This document shows, in pieces, positions 17,396 through 29,300 of a stretch of DNA of 64,000 nt; the stretch's first letter is position 1, and each line of letters starts with the position of its first letter. The stretch is from Hyphomonadaceae bacterium BL14 (GTDB lineage: Bacteria > Pseudomonadota > Alphaproteobacteria > Caulobacterales > Maricaulaceae): assembly GCA_027627705.1 (NCBI GenBank), contig CP091242.1:941765-1005764 (forward strand), given 5' to 3'. The position numbers and the translations under genes are program-made. The notes under the pieces were generated by a model. The model ran no database searches. It was not told the DNA's origin and was given only the letters and a program-made list of their open reading frames with translations.

Positions 17396-18637
17396 TCAGA
17401 TGGCGTCGGGCGCGCCGGCCTCTGCCTCCAGGCCCTTGAGCGACTCGCGCCCGAAGATCGCCAGGGTCCAGGCCCCCAGACCGATGCACAGGACCACCGG
17501 AAGGATGATGAAGCCAAGCACCGGCACGGCACTCAGCGCGATGATCGCGATGATGGCCAGGAACAGCGATGCGATGCGCAAGCCCAGGCCTGCCCGCCCG
17601 CCCGAACGGTTCATCACCGCGTCGCCGATCACCACGCCGCCAAACGCGAACGCCAGGAAGTACAGGATGGGTGCCGCCAGGATCAGCAGCACAGCCAGCG
17701 GAATGCCGATGATCGTGATCATCAGGAGCACCATCAAGGTGGCAATCAGCACCGGCGACATGGCCAGCACCACCAGGCCCAGAAAGCCGGAGACCCACGG
17801 GCGGCGGCGGAAGGCCAGCGCCACGGCGGCGACACCGCGCGGCACGATCACCGATGCGAGAAAGCCCAGCATGAATGCGCTGGCACCCAGCACACCCCCG
17901 ACCGCCCACGGCGACGGCAGGAAGCTCAGCGACACATCATTGCGCGCGTGGTTGTCCTCGACGAACGGCGCTTCGACATAGGTCAGCTCACCCATGACCG
18001 CACCTTCGGCCACCCGCGGCGGGTTGGGTGCGCGCACCGTCACCGGGCCCTCGATCCGCGCGCTCGCCGTAAAGCTGATATCGCGCCCCGCCATATCCAG
18101 CGGTCCGTTGACTGTGCCCGAAATGCTGATGTCGCGCGCCCCCAGCTTGCCGCCCTGGCCCAAGACGCCGTCGACAATGATCTCGCGCGCAGCAAAATCG
18201 GCTTCGCCCGAGACACGGGCTTCCCGCCCGATGGTGATGACGGCACCGCGCGCGCTCATATCGCCGCCGACCACGCTGAGCAGCGTGACATTGGCCCCCG
18301 CCGCGTCGAAATCGCCGCCCACAGGCGCATCCAGCGTGATGTTCGCCGCAATGCCCGTCACATCGCCATGGACGGGGCCGGCCACGGTGACATTCGCGGC
18401 GGCCATCTCCAGATCGCCGCCGATATCGGCACTGGTGAAGAAATCGGCAGACGCCACCGACACCGTGCCGCCGACCCGGCCGGTCAGGCGCACATTGGCA
18501 CCGGCAATGCCGATATCGCCGCGTTCATCCAGGTCCAGCTGCAGATTGCCGCCGACATACTGCGCAGAGGCCGGCCCCGCCAGAACGGCGGCAGCGGCCA
18601 GGGCGGCCAGCGCGATCGACTTGAACACTTTGATCAT
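17396..18637 (-). CDS. Bactofilin-like polymer-forming domain protein with C-terminal membrane helices
   Basis: This 413-residue protein starts with a clear signal peptide (residues 1-25, ending ASAQ). A beta-rich region of short hydrophobic repeats follows (about 28-205), with alternating GxxVxxG patterns such as AGANVRLTGRVGGTVSVASAD and GGDMSARGAVITIG. It resembles the right-handed beta helix of bactofilin or polymer-forming domains. The C-terminal part (about 240-395) has four or five membrane helices. The repeat region is predicted on the periplasmic side, unlike classical cytosolic bactofilins. GAGGAGAG before the ATG at 18637 supports this start. A set of palindromes lies 100-160 bases upstream and probably regulates the gene. 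The precise function is unknown. Confidence 0.75.
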   Translation of the reverse strand: MIKVFKSIALAALAAAAVLAGPASAQYVGGNLQLDLDERGDIGIAGANVRLTGRVGGTVSVASADFFTSADIGGDLEMAAANVTVAGPVHGDVTGIAANITLDAPVGGDFDAAGANVTLLSVVGGDMSARGAVITIGREARVSGEADFAAREIIVDGVLGQGGKLGARDISISGTVNGPLDMAGRDISFTASARIEGPVTVRAPNPPRVAEGAVMGELTYVEAPFVEDNHARNDVSLSFLPSPWAVGGVLGASAFMLGFLASVIVPRGVAAVALAFRRRPWVSGFLGLVVLAMSPVLIATLMVLLMITIIGIPLAVLLILAAPILYFLAFAFGGVVIGDAVMNRSGGRAGLGLRIASLFLAIIAIIALSAVPVLGFIILPVVLCIGLGAWTLAIFGRESLKGLEAEAGAPDAI

Positions 18638-18735
18638 AGGCGTCTCTCCTCGTGCGGTTCCGCCCCCGCCGGGTGCCGGCCTTTTGGCCTGGCGTCCCGT
18701 CGGGCAGGGCGGCAGTCTCTCGTATGGGACCAACC

Positions 18736-18798
18736 ATATCGAAACTCGATAACATATCGAAACTCGATATCAAAGAGAAATTTTCCGAAAAACGATAA
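18736..18798. promoter_or_regulatory. Tandem palindromic operator array
   Basis: Two copies of TATCGA-AAC-TCGATA (18737-18751 and 18755-18769) lie 18 bases apart. Each is a perfect 6+6 inverted repeat with a three-base centre. A degraded third copy, TCCGAAAAACGATAA, lies at 18784-18798 and matches 11 of 15 positions. They sit between lpdA and the bactofilin-like gene, in an AT-rich patch 100-160 bases upstream of that gene's start. This arrangement is typical of an operator bound by a small dimeric repressor. No regulator gene is adjacent. Confidence 0.65.
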
Positions 18799-18840
18799 AT
18801 TCAGCCTGCGGTTCTTGGCACCCGCGAACCGGCCTGTCGG

Positions 18841-20256
18841 CTAGATGTGGAGCGCGCGCCCATAGGCGTCCAGCACGCTTTCATGCATCATCTCGCTGAG
18901 CGTGGGATGCGGGAACACCGTATGCATCAGCTCGGCCTCGGTGGTTTCGAGCGTGCGGCCCACCGCGAACCCCTGGATCAGCTCGGTCACTTCCGCGCCG
19001 ATCATGTGGGCACCCAGCAATTCACCGGTTTTGGCGTCGAAGATCGTCTTGACCAGGCCCTGATCCTCGCCCAGCGCAATCGCCTTGCCATTGCCCACAA
19101 AGGGGAAGCGGCCGATTTTGAGTGCGTGTCCGGCCTCCTTGGCGCGCGCCTCGGTCAGACCCACCGATGCGATCTGCGGGTGGCAGTAGGTGCAGCCGGG
19201 GATATTGGTCTTGTCGATGGGATGCGGATGAAGCCCGGCAATGGCTTCGACACAGATGACGCCTTCATGGGACGCCTTGTGCGCCAGCCAGGGCGCACCG
19301 GCGACATCGCCGATGGCATAGAGCCCTTTGACATTCGTGCGCCCGTACCCGTCGGCAGCGACATGCCCGCGCTCCACCGTCACGCCAAGGTCTTCCAGCC
19401 CCATGCCTTCCACATTGCCGGTAATACCGATGGCCAGAATCACCCGCTCGGCCTCGATGGATTGCGCCTTGCCGTCCTTGCCGGTGACCTGAGCCGTGAC
19501 GGTTTTCGCACCCATTTTGAGGCCGCCGACCTGCGCCGACGTGAGAATGGTCATGCCCTTCTTGCGGAAGGTCTTTTCGGCAATGCCAGAGATTTCCGCG
19601 TCTTCCGCAGGCAGGATGCGGTCGACCATCTCCACAACGGTCACCTGCGCACCCATGGTGTGGTAGAAGCTGGCGAACTCCATGCCGATAGCGCCTGACC
19701 CGATGACCAGCACCGATCCGGGCATGGTTTCAGGGACCATGGCCTCCTTATAGGTCCAGATCAGCTTGCCGTCCGGCTCCAGCCCCGCCTTGGGCAGGGT
19801 GCGGGCGCGCGCACCGGTGGCCAGGATCACGTGATCGGCAGACAAGGTGTGCTGCTGGCCGTCCTTGCCGTTCACCACCACATCCGGGGCCGCCTCGCCC
19901 GGCTGCAGGCTGGCTTCGCCATCGAACACCGTCACCTTGTGCTTCTTCATCAGACCGGAGACGCCCGACGACAGGCGCTTGGCCACCAGGCGTGATCGCT
20001 TGACGACAGCGCCGAGGTCGAAGCGCACATTGTCCGCCGCCAGGCCAAACTCGTCTGCACGCTGGAACAGCTCGTACACATCCGCGCTGCGCAGAAGCGC
20101 CTTGGTGGGGATGCACCCCCAGTTCAGGCAGATACCGCCCATATGCTCGCGTTCGACCAGAGCGGTCTTCATGCCGAGCTGGGAGGCGCGGATCGCGGCG
20201 ACATAGCCGCCCGGACCGCCGCCAATGACGATCAGATCAAAGCGCGTTTTGGACAT
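18841..20256 (-). CDS. lpdA: Dihydrolipoyl dehydrogenase (E3)
   Basis: This 471-residue flavoenzyme reoxidises dihydrolipoyl groups of pyruvate or 2-oxoglutarate dehydrogenase and passes electrons to NAD+. The FAD-binding GGGPGG is at residues 12-17, the redox disulfide is Cys43/Cys48 in GGICLNWGCIPTKAL, the NAD site is VIGSGAIGMEFASF, and the C-terminal HPHPTLSEMMHE carries the catalytic His-Glu pair. Length and motifs are normal. The E1/E2 genes are not in the window. In many relatives lpd ends the pyruvate dehydrogenase cluster, but here its upstream neighbour is maeB, which makes pyruvate from malate. Confidence 0.95.
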   Translation of the reverse strand: MSKTRFDLIVIGGGPGGYVAAIRASQLGMKTALVEREHMGGICLNWGCIPTKALLRSADVYELFQRADEFGLAADNVRFDLGAVVKRSRLVAKRLSSGVSGLMKKHKVTVFDGEASLQPGEAAPDVVVNGKDGQQHTLSADHVILATGARARTLPKAGLEPDGKLIWTYKEAMVPETMPGSVLVIGSGAIGMEFASFYHTMGAQVTVVEMVDRILPAEDAEISGIAEKTFRKKGMTILTSAQVGGLKMGAKTVTAQVTGKDGKAQSIEAERVILAIGITGNVEGMGLEDLGVTVERGHVAADGYGRTNVKGLYAIGDVAGAPWLAHKASHEGVICVEAIAGLHPHPIDKTNIPGCTYCHPQIASVGLTEARAKEAGHALKIGRFPFVGNGKAIALGEDQGLVKTIFDAKTGELLGAHMIGAEVTELIQGFAVGRTLETTEAELMHTVFPHPTLSEMMHESVLDAYGRALHI

Positions 20257-20344
20257 GGGGGTCTCGCTCTGCGGACAGGTGTGCTGTGGTCATCCCCCAG
20301 CAGACATGGAAAATCAACCGCGCCACGGCGATGCGCGCCGCACC

Positions 20345-22612
20345 TCAGTCACGACGGGTCAAATCAAAGCTCGCCATGCCGGCCAGATTGACGATGTCAG
20401 ACACGGGCGAGCCGACACGCGCGATCTGGACCGATTTCTCGAGCCCGATCAACAGGCCTTCGATCACCGTGGCCCCGCCCGCCGCCTTGAGAAGGCGCGT
20501 GGCGATGGAGGCCGAGTGCACTGCCGGCATGATCAGCACATTGGCCGCATCCGACAGGCGCGAGAACGGGTAGGCCTCATGATGGTCGGGATCGAGCGCG
20601 ATGTCGGCGGCCAGCTCGCCCTCATACTCGAACGCCACGCCGCGCTCTTCCAGTATCTCGACCGCACGCTGGACCTTGGCCGTGCGTTCGCCGGGCGGGT
20701 TGCCGAAGGTGGAATAGGACAGGAAGGCGACCCGCGGCGACAGGCCCAGGCGCCCCGCCGCATGGGCTGCACCTTCCGCGATTTCAGCCAGATCCCCGGC
20801 GTCGGGAAACTCGGTCACATTGGTGTCGGCAATCACCAGCGTGCGGCCCTTGGCCAGCGCAATGGACAGACCGATGATCCGCCCGCCCGGTGCCGGATCG
20901 AGCACCAGGCGGATATCTGACATCGTGTTGGTGAAGTGGCGCGTGACGCCGGTGACCATGCCGTCTGCATCGCCAAACCGCAGCATGCAGGCGGAGAAGA
21001 CATTGCGGTCATTATTGACCAGGCGCTGCACGTCCCGGCGCAGATAGCCGCGGCGCTGCAGCCGCTCGTACAGCCAGTCGGCATAGTCGGCATTGTGGTC
21101 CGACAGCCGGGCATTCCAGATTTCCAGATCATCCTCCGGCAAGCCCAGCTCTCGCATGTTGCGCCGGGCAATATCGTCGCGCGCCACCAGCACCGCGCGC
21201 CCCAGCCCCTGGGACTGGAAGGCGTGAGCGGCGCGGATGACGCTGGGCTCCTCGCCTTCGGCGAACACGATGCGCTTGCCGGTGCCCTTGATGGAAGCGG
21301 TGATGCGCTGCTGCAGAGCCGCCGTCGGATCGAGGCGCCGCGCCAGGCGCCGGCCATAATCCTGCGGATCTTTCAGCGCGATGCGCGCCACGCCGGACTC
21401 TACGGCCGCCCGCGCCACATAGGGCGGCACGAAGCTGAGCAGGCGCGGATCGAACGGTGAGGGAATGATGTAATCGCGCCCGAATTTCAGCGCGCCGGAC
21501 TTGTTGGCGGCCGCAACTTCATCGGGCACATCCTGACGGGCCAGATCAGCCAGCGCGTGGGCGGCGGCCAGCTTCATCTCCTCATTAATGGTCCTGGCGC
21601 GCACATCCAGCGCGCCGCGGAATATGTAAGGAAAGCCCAGCACATTATTGACCTGATTGGGGAAATCGGATCGGCCCGTAGCCACTATCGCATCGGTGCG
21701 CACGGCGCGCACCAGATCGGGCATGATCTCCGGGGTCGGGTTGGCCATGGCGAAGATCACCGGATCGGGTGCCATGGATTTCACCATGGCCGGGGTCACA
21801 ATCCCGCCCGCCGAGAGGCCCAGCATGACATGGGCGTCCACCATCGCCTCCTCCAGCGTGCGCAGCGGCGTGCGGCGCGCATGACGGCGCAGCCGCTCGT
21901 GCAGATCATTGCGGTCGGAGTGCACCACGCCCTTGAGGTCGATGATCGTGACGTTCTCGTCGCGCACGCCCAGCGATTTGAGCAACTCCAGCACCGACAG
22001 GCCCGCCGCGCCGGCACCGATCAGCACCAGGCGAACCTCCTCCAGCGTACGGCCCGTCAGGCGGCAGGCATTCATCAGACCCGCCGCGGCAATGATCGCG
22101 GTGCCGTGCTGGTCATCGTGGAAGACCGGGATGTCGAGCATCTCGCGCAGGCGCGCCTCGATCTCGAAGCATTCCGGGCTCTTGATGTCTTCCAGATTGA
22201 TGCCGCCAAACGTGTCACCGAAGCCCGCCACACAGTCCACGAACCGGTCAGGATCGGTGTAGGCAATCTCCAGATCGAAGGCATCGATATCGGCAAAGCG
22301 CTTGAACAAGACCGCCTTGCCTTCCATCACCGGCTTGGACGCCGCCGGCCCCAGATCGCCAAGACCCAGAATCGCTGTGCCGTTGGACACCACGGCGACC
22401 ATATTGCCCTTGGAGGTGTAGTCGTAGACGGCGTCGGGATTGGCCGCGATGGCGCGCACCGGCGCGGCCACGCCGGGCGAATAGGCCAGCGCGAGATCGC
22501 GCTGGGTCGCCATCGGCTTGGTGGGTTGCAGCGCGATCTTGCCGGCCGGTTCGGCGCGGTGAAACGCCAGCGCATCTTCATCGGTCTGGGACAGGCGTTC
22601 GATTTCAGACAT
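20345..22612 (-). CDS. maeB: NADP-type malic enzyme fused to a phosphotransacetylase-like domain
   Basis: This 755-residue multimodular MaeB protein oxidatively decarboxylates malate to pyruvate with NAD(P)+. The N-terminal malic-enzyme part (about 1-430) contains [17 protein letters not shown], the [19 protein letters not shown] motif and the Rossmann segment [16 protein letters not shown]. The C-terminal part (about 430-755) resembles phosphate acetyltransferase; in known MaeB proteins it is not catalytic but senses acetyl-CoA and affects assembly. Length is typical. Separated from lpdA by 88 bases on the same strand, it fits a pyruvate/acetyl-CoA supply role. Confidence 0.93.
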   Translation of the reverse strand: MSEIERLSQTDEDALAFHRAEPAGKIALQPTKPMATQRDLALAYSPGVAAPVRAIAANPDAVYDYTSKGNMVAVVSNGTAILGLGDLGPAASKPVMEGKAVLFKRFADIDAFDLEIAYTDPDRFVDCVAGFGDTFGGINLEDIKSPECFEIEARLREMLDIPVFHDDQHGTAIIAAAGLMNACRLTGRTLEEVRLVLIGAGAAGLSVLELLKSLGVRDENVTIIDLKGVVHSDRNDLHERLRRHARRTPLRTLEEAMVDAHVMLGLSAGGIVTPAMVKSMAPDPVIFAMANPTPEIMPDLVRAVRTDAIVATGRSDFPNQVNNVLGFPYIFRGALDVRARTINEEMKLAAAHALADLARQDVPDEVAAANKSGALKFGRDYIIPSPFDPRLLSFVPPYVARAAVESGVARIALKDPQDYGRRLARRLDPTAALQQRITASIKGTGKRIVFAEGEEPSVIRAAHAFQSQGLGRAVLVARDDIARRNMRELGLPEDDLEIWNARLSDHNADYADWLYERLQRRGYLRRDVQRLVNNDRNVFSACMLRFGDADGMVTGVTRHFTNTMSDIRLVLDPAPGGRIIGLSIALAKGRTLVIADTNVTEFPDAGDLAEIAEGAAHAAGRLGLSPRVAFLSYSTFGNPPGERTAKVQRAVEILEERGVAFEYEGELAADIALDPDHHEAYPFSRLSDAANVLIMPAVHSASIATRLLKAAGGATVIEGLLIGLEKSVQIARVGSPVSDIVNLAGMASFDLTRRD

Positions 22613-22681
22613 GGCGCATTCCGGTCAGCGAGGAATAGAAACGAATAGCGCGGCAGCTATACGCTGGCCCTGCGCGCACGG

Positions 22682-24193
22682 CTACCGGGTGACGGCGAGG
22701 CGCTGCAGAGCCCGCACCCGCACGCGCCGGTCGCGTTCCCGGCCGAGCGCGTCAGGCAGGCCCGCCAGCACATCGCCCGCGCTTGCGCCCGGCCCCAGCC
22801 GCCGGCCCGCATCGCCATGCAGCCAGACGGCGGCAGATGCCGCGTCGAATGGCATCTGGCCCTGCGCCAGCAATGCCCCGGTCAGCCCGGCCAGCACATC
22901 GCCCGTGCCTGCGGTGGCCAGCCGCGCGCTGGCATGGACGTTGACCCGCACCGCCCCGCCGGGCGCGGCAATGACGGTATCGGGGCCCTTGAAGACGATC
23001 ACGGCGTGGGCCAGACGCGCCGCCTCACGCGCTGCCTCGATCTTGTTGATCGCGCCCGAAGCCAGTCCGGGGAACAGGCGCTCGAACTCGCCGGCATGAG
23101 GCGTCAGCACGCAGCGCGGATGCAGCTGGCTGAAAAGCGTTTCCGGCGCGTCGGCGAAGACGCTCAGCGCATCGGCGTCCAGGACCAGCGGAATGCGTGC
23201 GGCGCAGGCCGCCGCGACGCGCGCTTTCAACGCCTCATCCGGCCCCGCGCCCGGCCCCAGCACCGCCGCGCTGGCACGCGCCGACGCCAGCGCCGCGCTG
23301 AAGTCGCCCTGCCCCAGAGCGCGCGTGACCAGCAGCGGGTCAACCGCTGCCTCCGCCACTGCGCCGGGCGGGCATGCCAGCGTCACGAACCCGGCTCCGC
23401 CGGTCAGCCCCGCCTTCGCGGCCAGCCGTGCGGCCCCGCTGGCACCCGGCGGACCTGACAATACCAGCAGCCGGCCACGCGCATGCTTGTGGGTGCCCGC
23501 CTCCAGCTCCAGCCCCGCCACGGGCCACAGATCGGGATGGTTGAGCTCGCCGCAAGGCACGGCCTCGTGCTCCCAGCCCGCCGGGATGCCGATATCGGCG
23601 CACACGATCTCTCCGCAGAGCGCCCGGCCCGGCTGCAGCACATGGGCGGGTTTGAGCCGGTGAAACGTGACGGTCAGAGCGGCCTGGAACACAGGCCCGC
23701 CGGCTTTGGCACCCAGGCCATCGAGGCCGCTGGGCACATCGGCGCTCACAACAATGGTGCCGTGTCCGCAAGCCGCCGCCAGCCGCGCTGCCTCACCGTC
23801 CAGCGGCCGGGACAGGCCGGCACCAAACAGCGCATCAATGACCAGGCCGAACGTCCCTGGATCGCAGCCGTCCAGCGCCTCCACCGGTCCGGTCCAGCCC
23901 TTCGCCGCGCCCGCCGCATCGCCTTTCAATGCCCCGACCGGGCAGGCGGAAAACACCCGCACCGGCCAGCCGCGTTGCGCCAGAAAGCGCGCCGCCACCC
24001 AGCCATCCCCGCCATTATTGCCGGGCCCGCACAGCACCGCGGTGGGTCGGGGTGCCCAGCGGGCCGATATGGCATCCGAAATGGCCCGGCCCGCGGCCTC
24101 CATCAGCGCTGCGCCTGACACACCCCGCGAGATCGCGAACTGATCCGCACGCGCCATGGCCCCAGGCGTCAGGAGGGCGTGATCAGGGTTCAT
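22682..24193 (-). CDS. nnr: Bifunctional NAD(P)HX epimerase / ADP-dependent NAD(P)HX dehydratase
   Basis: This 503-residue metabolite-repair enzyme restores hydrated NADH and NADPH. The N-terminal epimerase half (YjeF_N, about 1-205) has LCGPGNNGGDGWVAARFLA and ADVPSGLDGLGAKAGGPVF. The C-terminal ribokinase-like dehydratase half (about 215-500) has LDADALSVF, VLTPHAGEFERLFPG and the active-site stretch ARLATAGTGDVLAGLTGALLAQG. The ATG at 24193 follows AGGAG and is preferred to an in-frame start 30 bases earlier. The gene diverges from glnB; in several alphaproteobacteria nnr is also found beside glnB, which supports conserved order. Confidence 0.93.
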   Translation of the reverse strand: MNPDHALLTPGAMARADQFAISRGVSGAALMEAAGRAISDAISARWAPRPTAVLCGPGNNGGDGWVAARFLAQRGWPVRVFSACPVGALKGDAAGAAKGWTGPVEALDGCDPGTFGLVIDALFGAGLSRPLDGEAARLAAACGHGTIVVSADVPSGLDGLGAKAGGPVFQAALTVTFHRLKPAHVLQPGRALCGEIVCADIGIPAGWEHEAVPCGELNHPDLWPVAGLELEAGTHKHARGRLLVLSGPPGASGAARLAAKAGLTGGAGFVTLACPPGAVAEAAVDPLLVTRALGQGDFSAALASARASAAVLGPGAGPDEALKARVAAACAARIPLVLDADALSVFADAPETLFSQLHPRCVLTPHAGEFERLFPGLASGAINKIEAAREAARLAHAVIVFKGPDTVIAAPGGAVRVNVHASARLATAGTGDVLAGLTGALLAQGQMPFDAASAAVWLHGDAGRRLGPGASAGDVLAGLPDALGRERDRRVRVRALQRLAVTR

Positions 24194-24195
24194 AA

Positions 24196-24669
<474 letters not shown>

Positions 24670-24716
24670 GCGCCCGCCCCTGCCCTTACTAACCCCCTGA
24701 CCGGAGCCCTACCTCA

Positions 24717-26120
24717 ATGTCTGACAAGATCATGAAACTGATGGAAGAGCAGGATGTCGAGTATGTCGACCTGCGCTTTTCCGATCCGCGCGGCAAGCTG
24801 CACCACGTCACCTTCCACAAGGACATGGTCGACGAGGACTTCTTCGAAGACGGGCAGATGTTCGATGGCTCCTCGATCAATGGCTGGAAGGCCATCAACG
24901 AGTCGGACATGACGCTGAAGCCGGACGTCGACACCGCCCATATCGACCCGTTCTTCCAGCAGACGACGCTGAACATCATCTGCGACGTGCTCGATCCGTC
25001 CACCGGCGAAGCCTATAACCGCGACCCGCGCACCACCGCCAAGAAGGCTGAAAAATTCCTCGCGGCCTCGGGCATTGGCGATACCGCCTTCTTCGGCCCG
25101 GAAGCTGAATTCTTCGTCTTTGACGATGTGCGCTGGAGCGTGAAGCAGAACGATACCGGCTATATCCTCGACTCCGAGGAAGGCCCGTACAACTCGTCCA
25201 AGAAATACGAAGGCGGCAATCTCGGCCACCGTCCGGGGCCCAAGGGCGGCTACTTCCCCGTCCCGCCCATCGATTCGCTTCAGGACATGCGCTCTGAAAT
25301 GCTGACCGTCATGTCCGATCTGGGCATGCAGCCGGAAAAGCACCACCACGAAGTGGCACCCTCGCAGCATGAGCTGGGCATGAAATTCGCCACGCTCACC
25401 ACGATGGCCGACCGGATGCAGCTCTACAAATACGTCATCCACAACGTCACCGCCGCCTATGGCAAAACGGCGACCTTCATGCCCAAACCCGTCTATGCCG
25501 ATAACGGGTCCGGCATGCACGTGCACCAGTCCATCTGGAAGGGCGGACAGCCCCTGTTCGCCGGCGACAAATATGCCGATCTGTCCGATATCTGCCTGTA
25601 TTATATCGGCGGGATCATCAAGCACGCCCGCGCGATCAACGCGTTCGCCAACGCCTCGACCAATTCCTACAAGCGTCTGGTGCCCGGCTTCGAAGCGCCG
25701 GTTCTGCTCGCCTACTCGGCGCGCAACCGCTCGGCCTCGATCCGCATTCCGCACGTATCCTCACCCAAGGCCAAGCGCATCGAGACGCGCTTCCCCGACG
25801 CGGCGGGCAATCCCTACCTCACCTTCGCCGCGCTCCTGATGGCCGGCCTCGACGGCATCGAGAACCGCATCCATCCCGGCGAGGCGATGGACAAGGACCT
25901 CTATGATCTGCCGCCCGAGGAGCTCAAAGACATCCCCACCGTCTGCCGCTCCCTGCGCGAGGCGATGGAATCGCTCGATGCCGACCGTGACTTCCTCAAG
26001 AAGGGCGGCGTATTCGATGACGACCAGATCGACGCCTATATCGAGCTGAAGATGGAAGAGGTGACGCGCATCGAGCACCACCCTCACCCGGTCGAGTTCG
26101 AGCTCTATTACAAAGTCTGA
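24717..26120 (+). CDS. glnA: Glutamine synthetase type I
   Basis: This 467-residue enzyme makes glutamine from glutamate, ammonia and ATP as a dodecamer. Visible signatures are the N-terminal [17 protein letters not shown], metal and substrate sites in [14 protein letters not shown] and [16 protein letters not shown], and [19 protein letters not shown]. The adenylylation tyrosine lies in [11 protein letters not shown] near residue 396, so activity is probably switched by adenylylation under P-II control. It is co-directional with glnB and followed by a strong hairpin terminator at 26151. Confidence 0.97.
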   Translation: MSDKIMKLMEEQDVEYVDLRFSDPRGKLHHVTFHKDMVDEDFFEDGQMFDGSSINGWKAINESDMTLKPDVDTAHIDPFFQQTTLNIICDVLDPSTGEAYNRDPRTTAKKAEKFLAASGIGDTAFFGPEAEFFVFDDVRWSVKQNDTGYILDSEEGPYNSSKKYEGGNLGHRPGPKGGYFPVPPIDSLQDMRSEMLTVMSDLGMQPEKHHHEVAPSQHELGMKFATLTTMADRMQLYKYVIHNVTAAYGKTATFMPKPVYADNGSGMHVHQSIWKGGQPLFAGDKYADLSDICLYYIGGIIKHARAINAFANASTNSYKRLVPGFEAPVLLAYSARNRSASIRIPHVSSPKAKRIETRFPDAAGNPYLTFAALLMAGLDGIENRIHPGEAMDKDLYDLPPEELKDIPTVCRSLREAMESLDADRDFLKKGGVFDDDQIDAYIELKMEEVTRIEHHPHPVEFELYYKV

Positions 26121-26150
26121 CACGCCTGGCGCGCCAGCCAACCGGCACAG

Positions 26151-26182
26151 CGGCCGGCCCGGAATATCCGGGCCGGCCGTTT
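26151..26182 (+). terminator. Intrinsic terminator after glnA
   Basis: A perfect 12-base-pair stem (CGGCCGGCCCGG paired with CCGGGCCGGCCG, loop AATAT) is followed by TTT, starting 31 bases after the glnA stop codon. It would end the glnBA transcript and separate it from the autotransporter gene. Confidence 0.75.
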
Positions 26183-26315
26183 GCGTGCGGGCCTGCGCCT
26201 GCAACCGCTGCCGCAGCGCCGCTGCAGTGTCGACGCCGGACGCATCATGGGCTAGACACTTGATCCGACGTTCTGTGTCTGCACGATGCAGGCGACCAGT
26301 CTGGAGACCCGCCGC

Positions 26316-29300
26316 ATGCGCCGCAGCCTTCTCGCCGCCGTTTCGACCCTTGCGATCGCCGCCAGCCCGGCCCTCGCCCAGGAAACCCGCGTTGAGAACG
26401 AGCGCACCACCCCGATTGATACAGCCACCGCTGGCAATATCGTCATTGCGCCCAGCGGCCGTGTCACCCTGACCGGACAACCCGGGCCGGCCGTGCGGGT
26501 CAATTCCAACAACACGGTCACAACGAATGCCGGCTCACGCATCGAGATCGCCGATCAGGATGGCGCCGTTGGCATCCAGGTCGATCCAGGGACAACCGCG
26601 GACGTGGCCCATGGCGGCGTCATCGCTCTCAGCGACCCCTTTGTGGCCCCGGTCGACGAGGACAGCGGCGTTCCTGACGGGCCGTTTGCCGAAGACCAGA
26701 ACAAGACAGGCATTCTCATTGGGGCTGTGGACGGCAGCTTTGATGCAGTCCCGGGCCAGGCCGCCTTTGACGGCTCGCTGGCCGCCGGGGTGAGCAGCGT
26801 CGTCGATGTCGCGGGCCAGAACAGCTTCGGCGTGCGCACCGTCGCGGGCGTCACCGGCGATGTCCTGCTGCAGGGCCAGGTCAATGTGCGCGGCGAGCGG
26901 ACACGTGGCGTTTCGATCGAGAATGGCGTCGGTGGCGATGTCGAGATTCGCGCCGTCTCCGCCGTGACGCCGGACGGGTCCGGCGTGGTGGTCGAAGGCC
27001 CTGTCGGCGGCGGCATCCGTCTGACCGGCCCGATTGACGTCACCGGCTACCGCGTCCCCAGCCGGGTCGCACGTGACCTGTTCGAACAGCTCGCCGGCCT
27101 GGATGTGTCACAGAATGCCAACTCGGCCGTGATCATTGCCGGATCGGTGCAGAATGGCGTCTTCATTGGCACCTCGTCGGTCATCAGCCAGAGCAGCGGT
27201 CGCGGCAGCGCCGTCGAACTGCGCCCGGGCGAGGCCGCGGCACAGGACCAGGTGATCGGCGGGACGGTCCTGCCGGCCAATTTCGGTGTCGCTGAAGCCG
27301 ATATTGACCCGAATGCCGGTCCCGAAGCGCTCGGCTACAGCGTCGTCAACCGGGGCACTGTCGCCGCCCGCGGCGTGTTTGACGGGCGTGACGCGACCGC
27401 TTTCCTGATCGCCGGACGCGATGTGAGCGGCGTGATGCGCGCCGTCATCCTGACCGAGACGGGCATGCGCAATGACGGTGCCATCGATGCAGCCGCCTTT
27501 GACGCAGACGCGACAGGCCTGCGCGTGGGAGCCGGCGCGCAACTCGACACGTTCCACAATCGCGCCGAACTGCGCGCAACGTCGAGCCTCGGCTTTGAGG
27601 ATGACGGCTTTGATGACGCTGCGCATGGCACCGGCCGCGCGTTTGCCCTGGTCCTGGATGAGGGGTCCGATATCCGCCGCATCCTCAACGAACGCGGGAC
27701 TATCTTCGCTCTGGTGGAGCGCGGCGGACAGGCCGCGACCGCAATCACGGTGAACACCCAGTCACTGGACCGCATCGATAACTCGGGCACGATTTCGGCC
27801 CGGGCGATCAATCTGGCCGATGGTGCTGACCCGGTGTCCACGATCGCCATCGACGCACGCAATCACGATGCCGGCCTGCTGATCCGCCAGACGGCCCCGG
27901 TCGACGATGAAGGCAATCCGGTTACTGATCTGACCGCGGCCATCATCGGCGACGTGATGCTGGGCGACGGCAACGACACAATTGAACTCCTGTCGGGCGA
28001 TTTGCTGGGCGATGTCAGTTTTGGCGGCGGCAATGATACGCTTGTGATCAACGGGGCCCGGCTGACCGGCGCGATCACCAATGGCGGCGGCGAGCTGAAT
28101 GTGTCGGTCACCGACGGGCGCATCACATTGACCGGTGCCAATGCCGTCGAGCTGACCAACGCCGTGTTCAATTCCGGCGGGGTCCTCGACCTGCGTATAG
28201 ATTCTGCGGGGCGTACCGACGCCTTCATCAACGCCAGCGGCGATGTGTCCTTCCTGGACGGATCAGACCTGTCCATCAGCCTGGCTCAGCTGGTTGGCGG
28301 CGGGCGCGATTTCCAGCTGATCACGGCGCAGACCCTGACGATCAGCAATGAATCCGAGCTGCTGACCGTGGCCGATGCGCCCTACATCTACAATGCGTCA
28401 GTCCGGCGCGATGACACCGACCCCAATACGCTCATCCTGAGCCTGGAGCGCAAGAACGCCGACCAGTTGGGCTTCAACGCGAACCGGGCGGCCGCCTACA
28501 GCGAGGCGCTCGCCGCGTTCGATGCTGTGGACGGCCTGGGAACAGCGATCGCGGCCCTGCGCACCCAAAGCGAATTCTTCGGTGCCTATGACCAGCTCCT
28601 GCCTGACTATGCCGGCAGCGCCATCCAGTTTGCGCTGGCGTCCAATGATGCGGCGGCCGGCGCCCTGGCGGCCCGTCTTGAAAATGCGCGCCGCGCACCT
28701 GACCAGCTGGCGGGCATCTGGATACAGGAATTTGCCTACTTCGTTGACCGCGCGGGCGGCATGGTCACCGATCCGGGCTATCGCGGCCAGGGTATCGGCC
28801 TTGCTGCAGGCGTGGACATCCCCTGGGGGCCGTTCTACGCGGTTGGTCTCAGCGTATCGGGTGCCAGCAGCGACATGCGCCGCCATGAAGGATTCAATGA
28901 TCCGATGGTGGCCTTCACCGGCCAGTTCGGTGCCTATTTCGGTATGGATGTCGGCGGGTTTGATGTGTCCGGCTCCGCCGGGGTCGGGTTCGACCGGTTC
29001 GAGACCGAGCGCAGTATCCGCATTCAGGACTTCAGCGCTCTGACCGTCGCGGACTGGAGCGGCTGGCACTTCACCGCTTCGGGCCGTGTGGGCCGCGACT
29101 TCACGCAAGGCCGCTGGGTGATCCGTCCGGAAGCCACCCTGACCTATCTGAGCCTGTTTGAGAGCGCGTTCAATGAGACCGCCGAAGGCCTGAACGCCGA
29201 TACGGCTGCGCGCCTGGCGCTCTATATCGACGACCGGGAATCCTCGACGCTGCTCGGTGCGGCCACCCTCACCGCGGCGCGCCGGTTCGGCAATGACACG

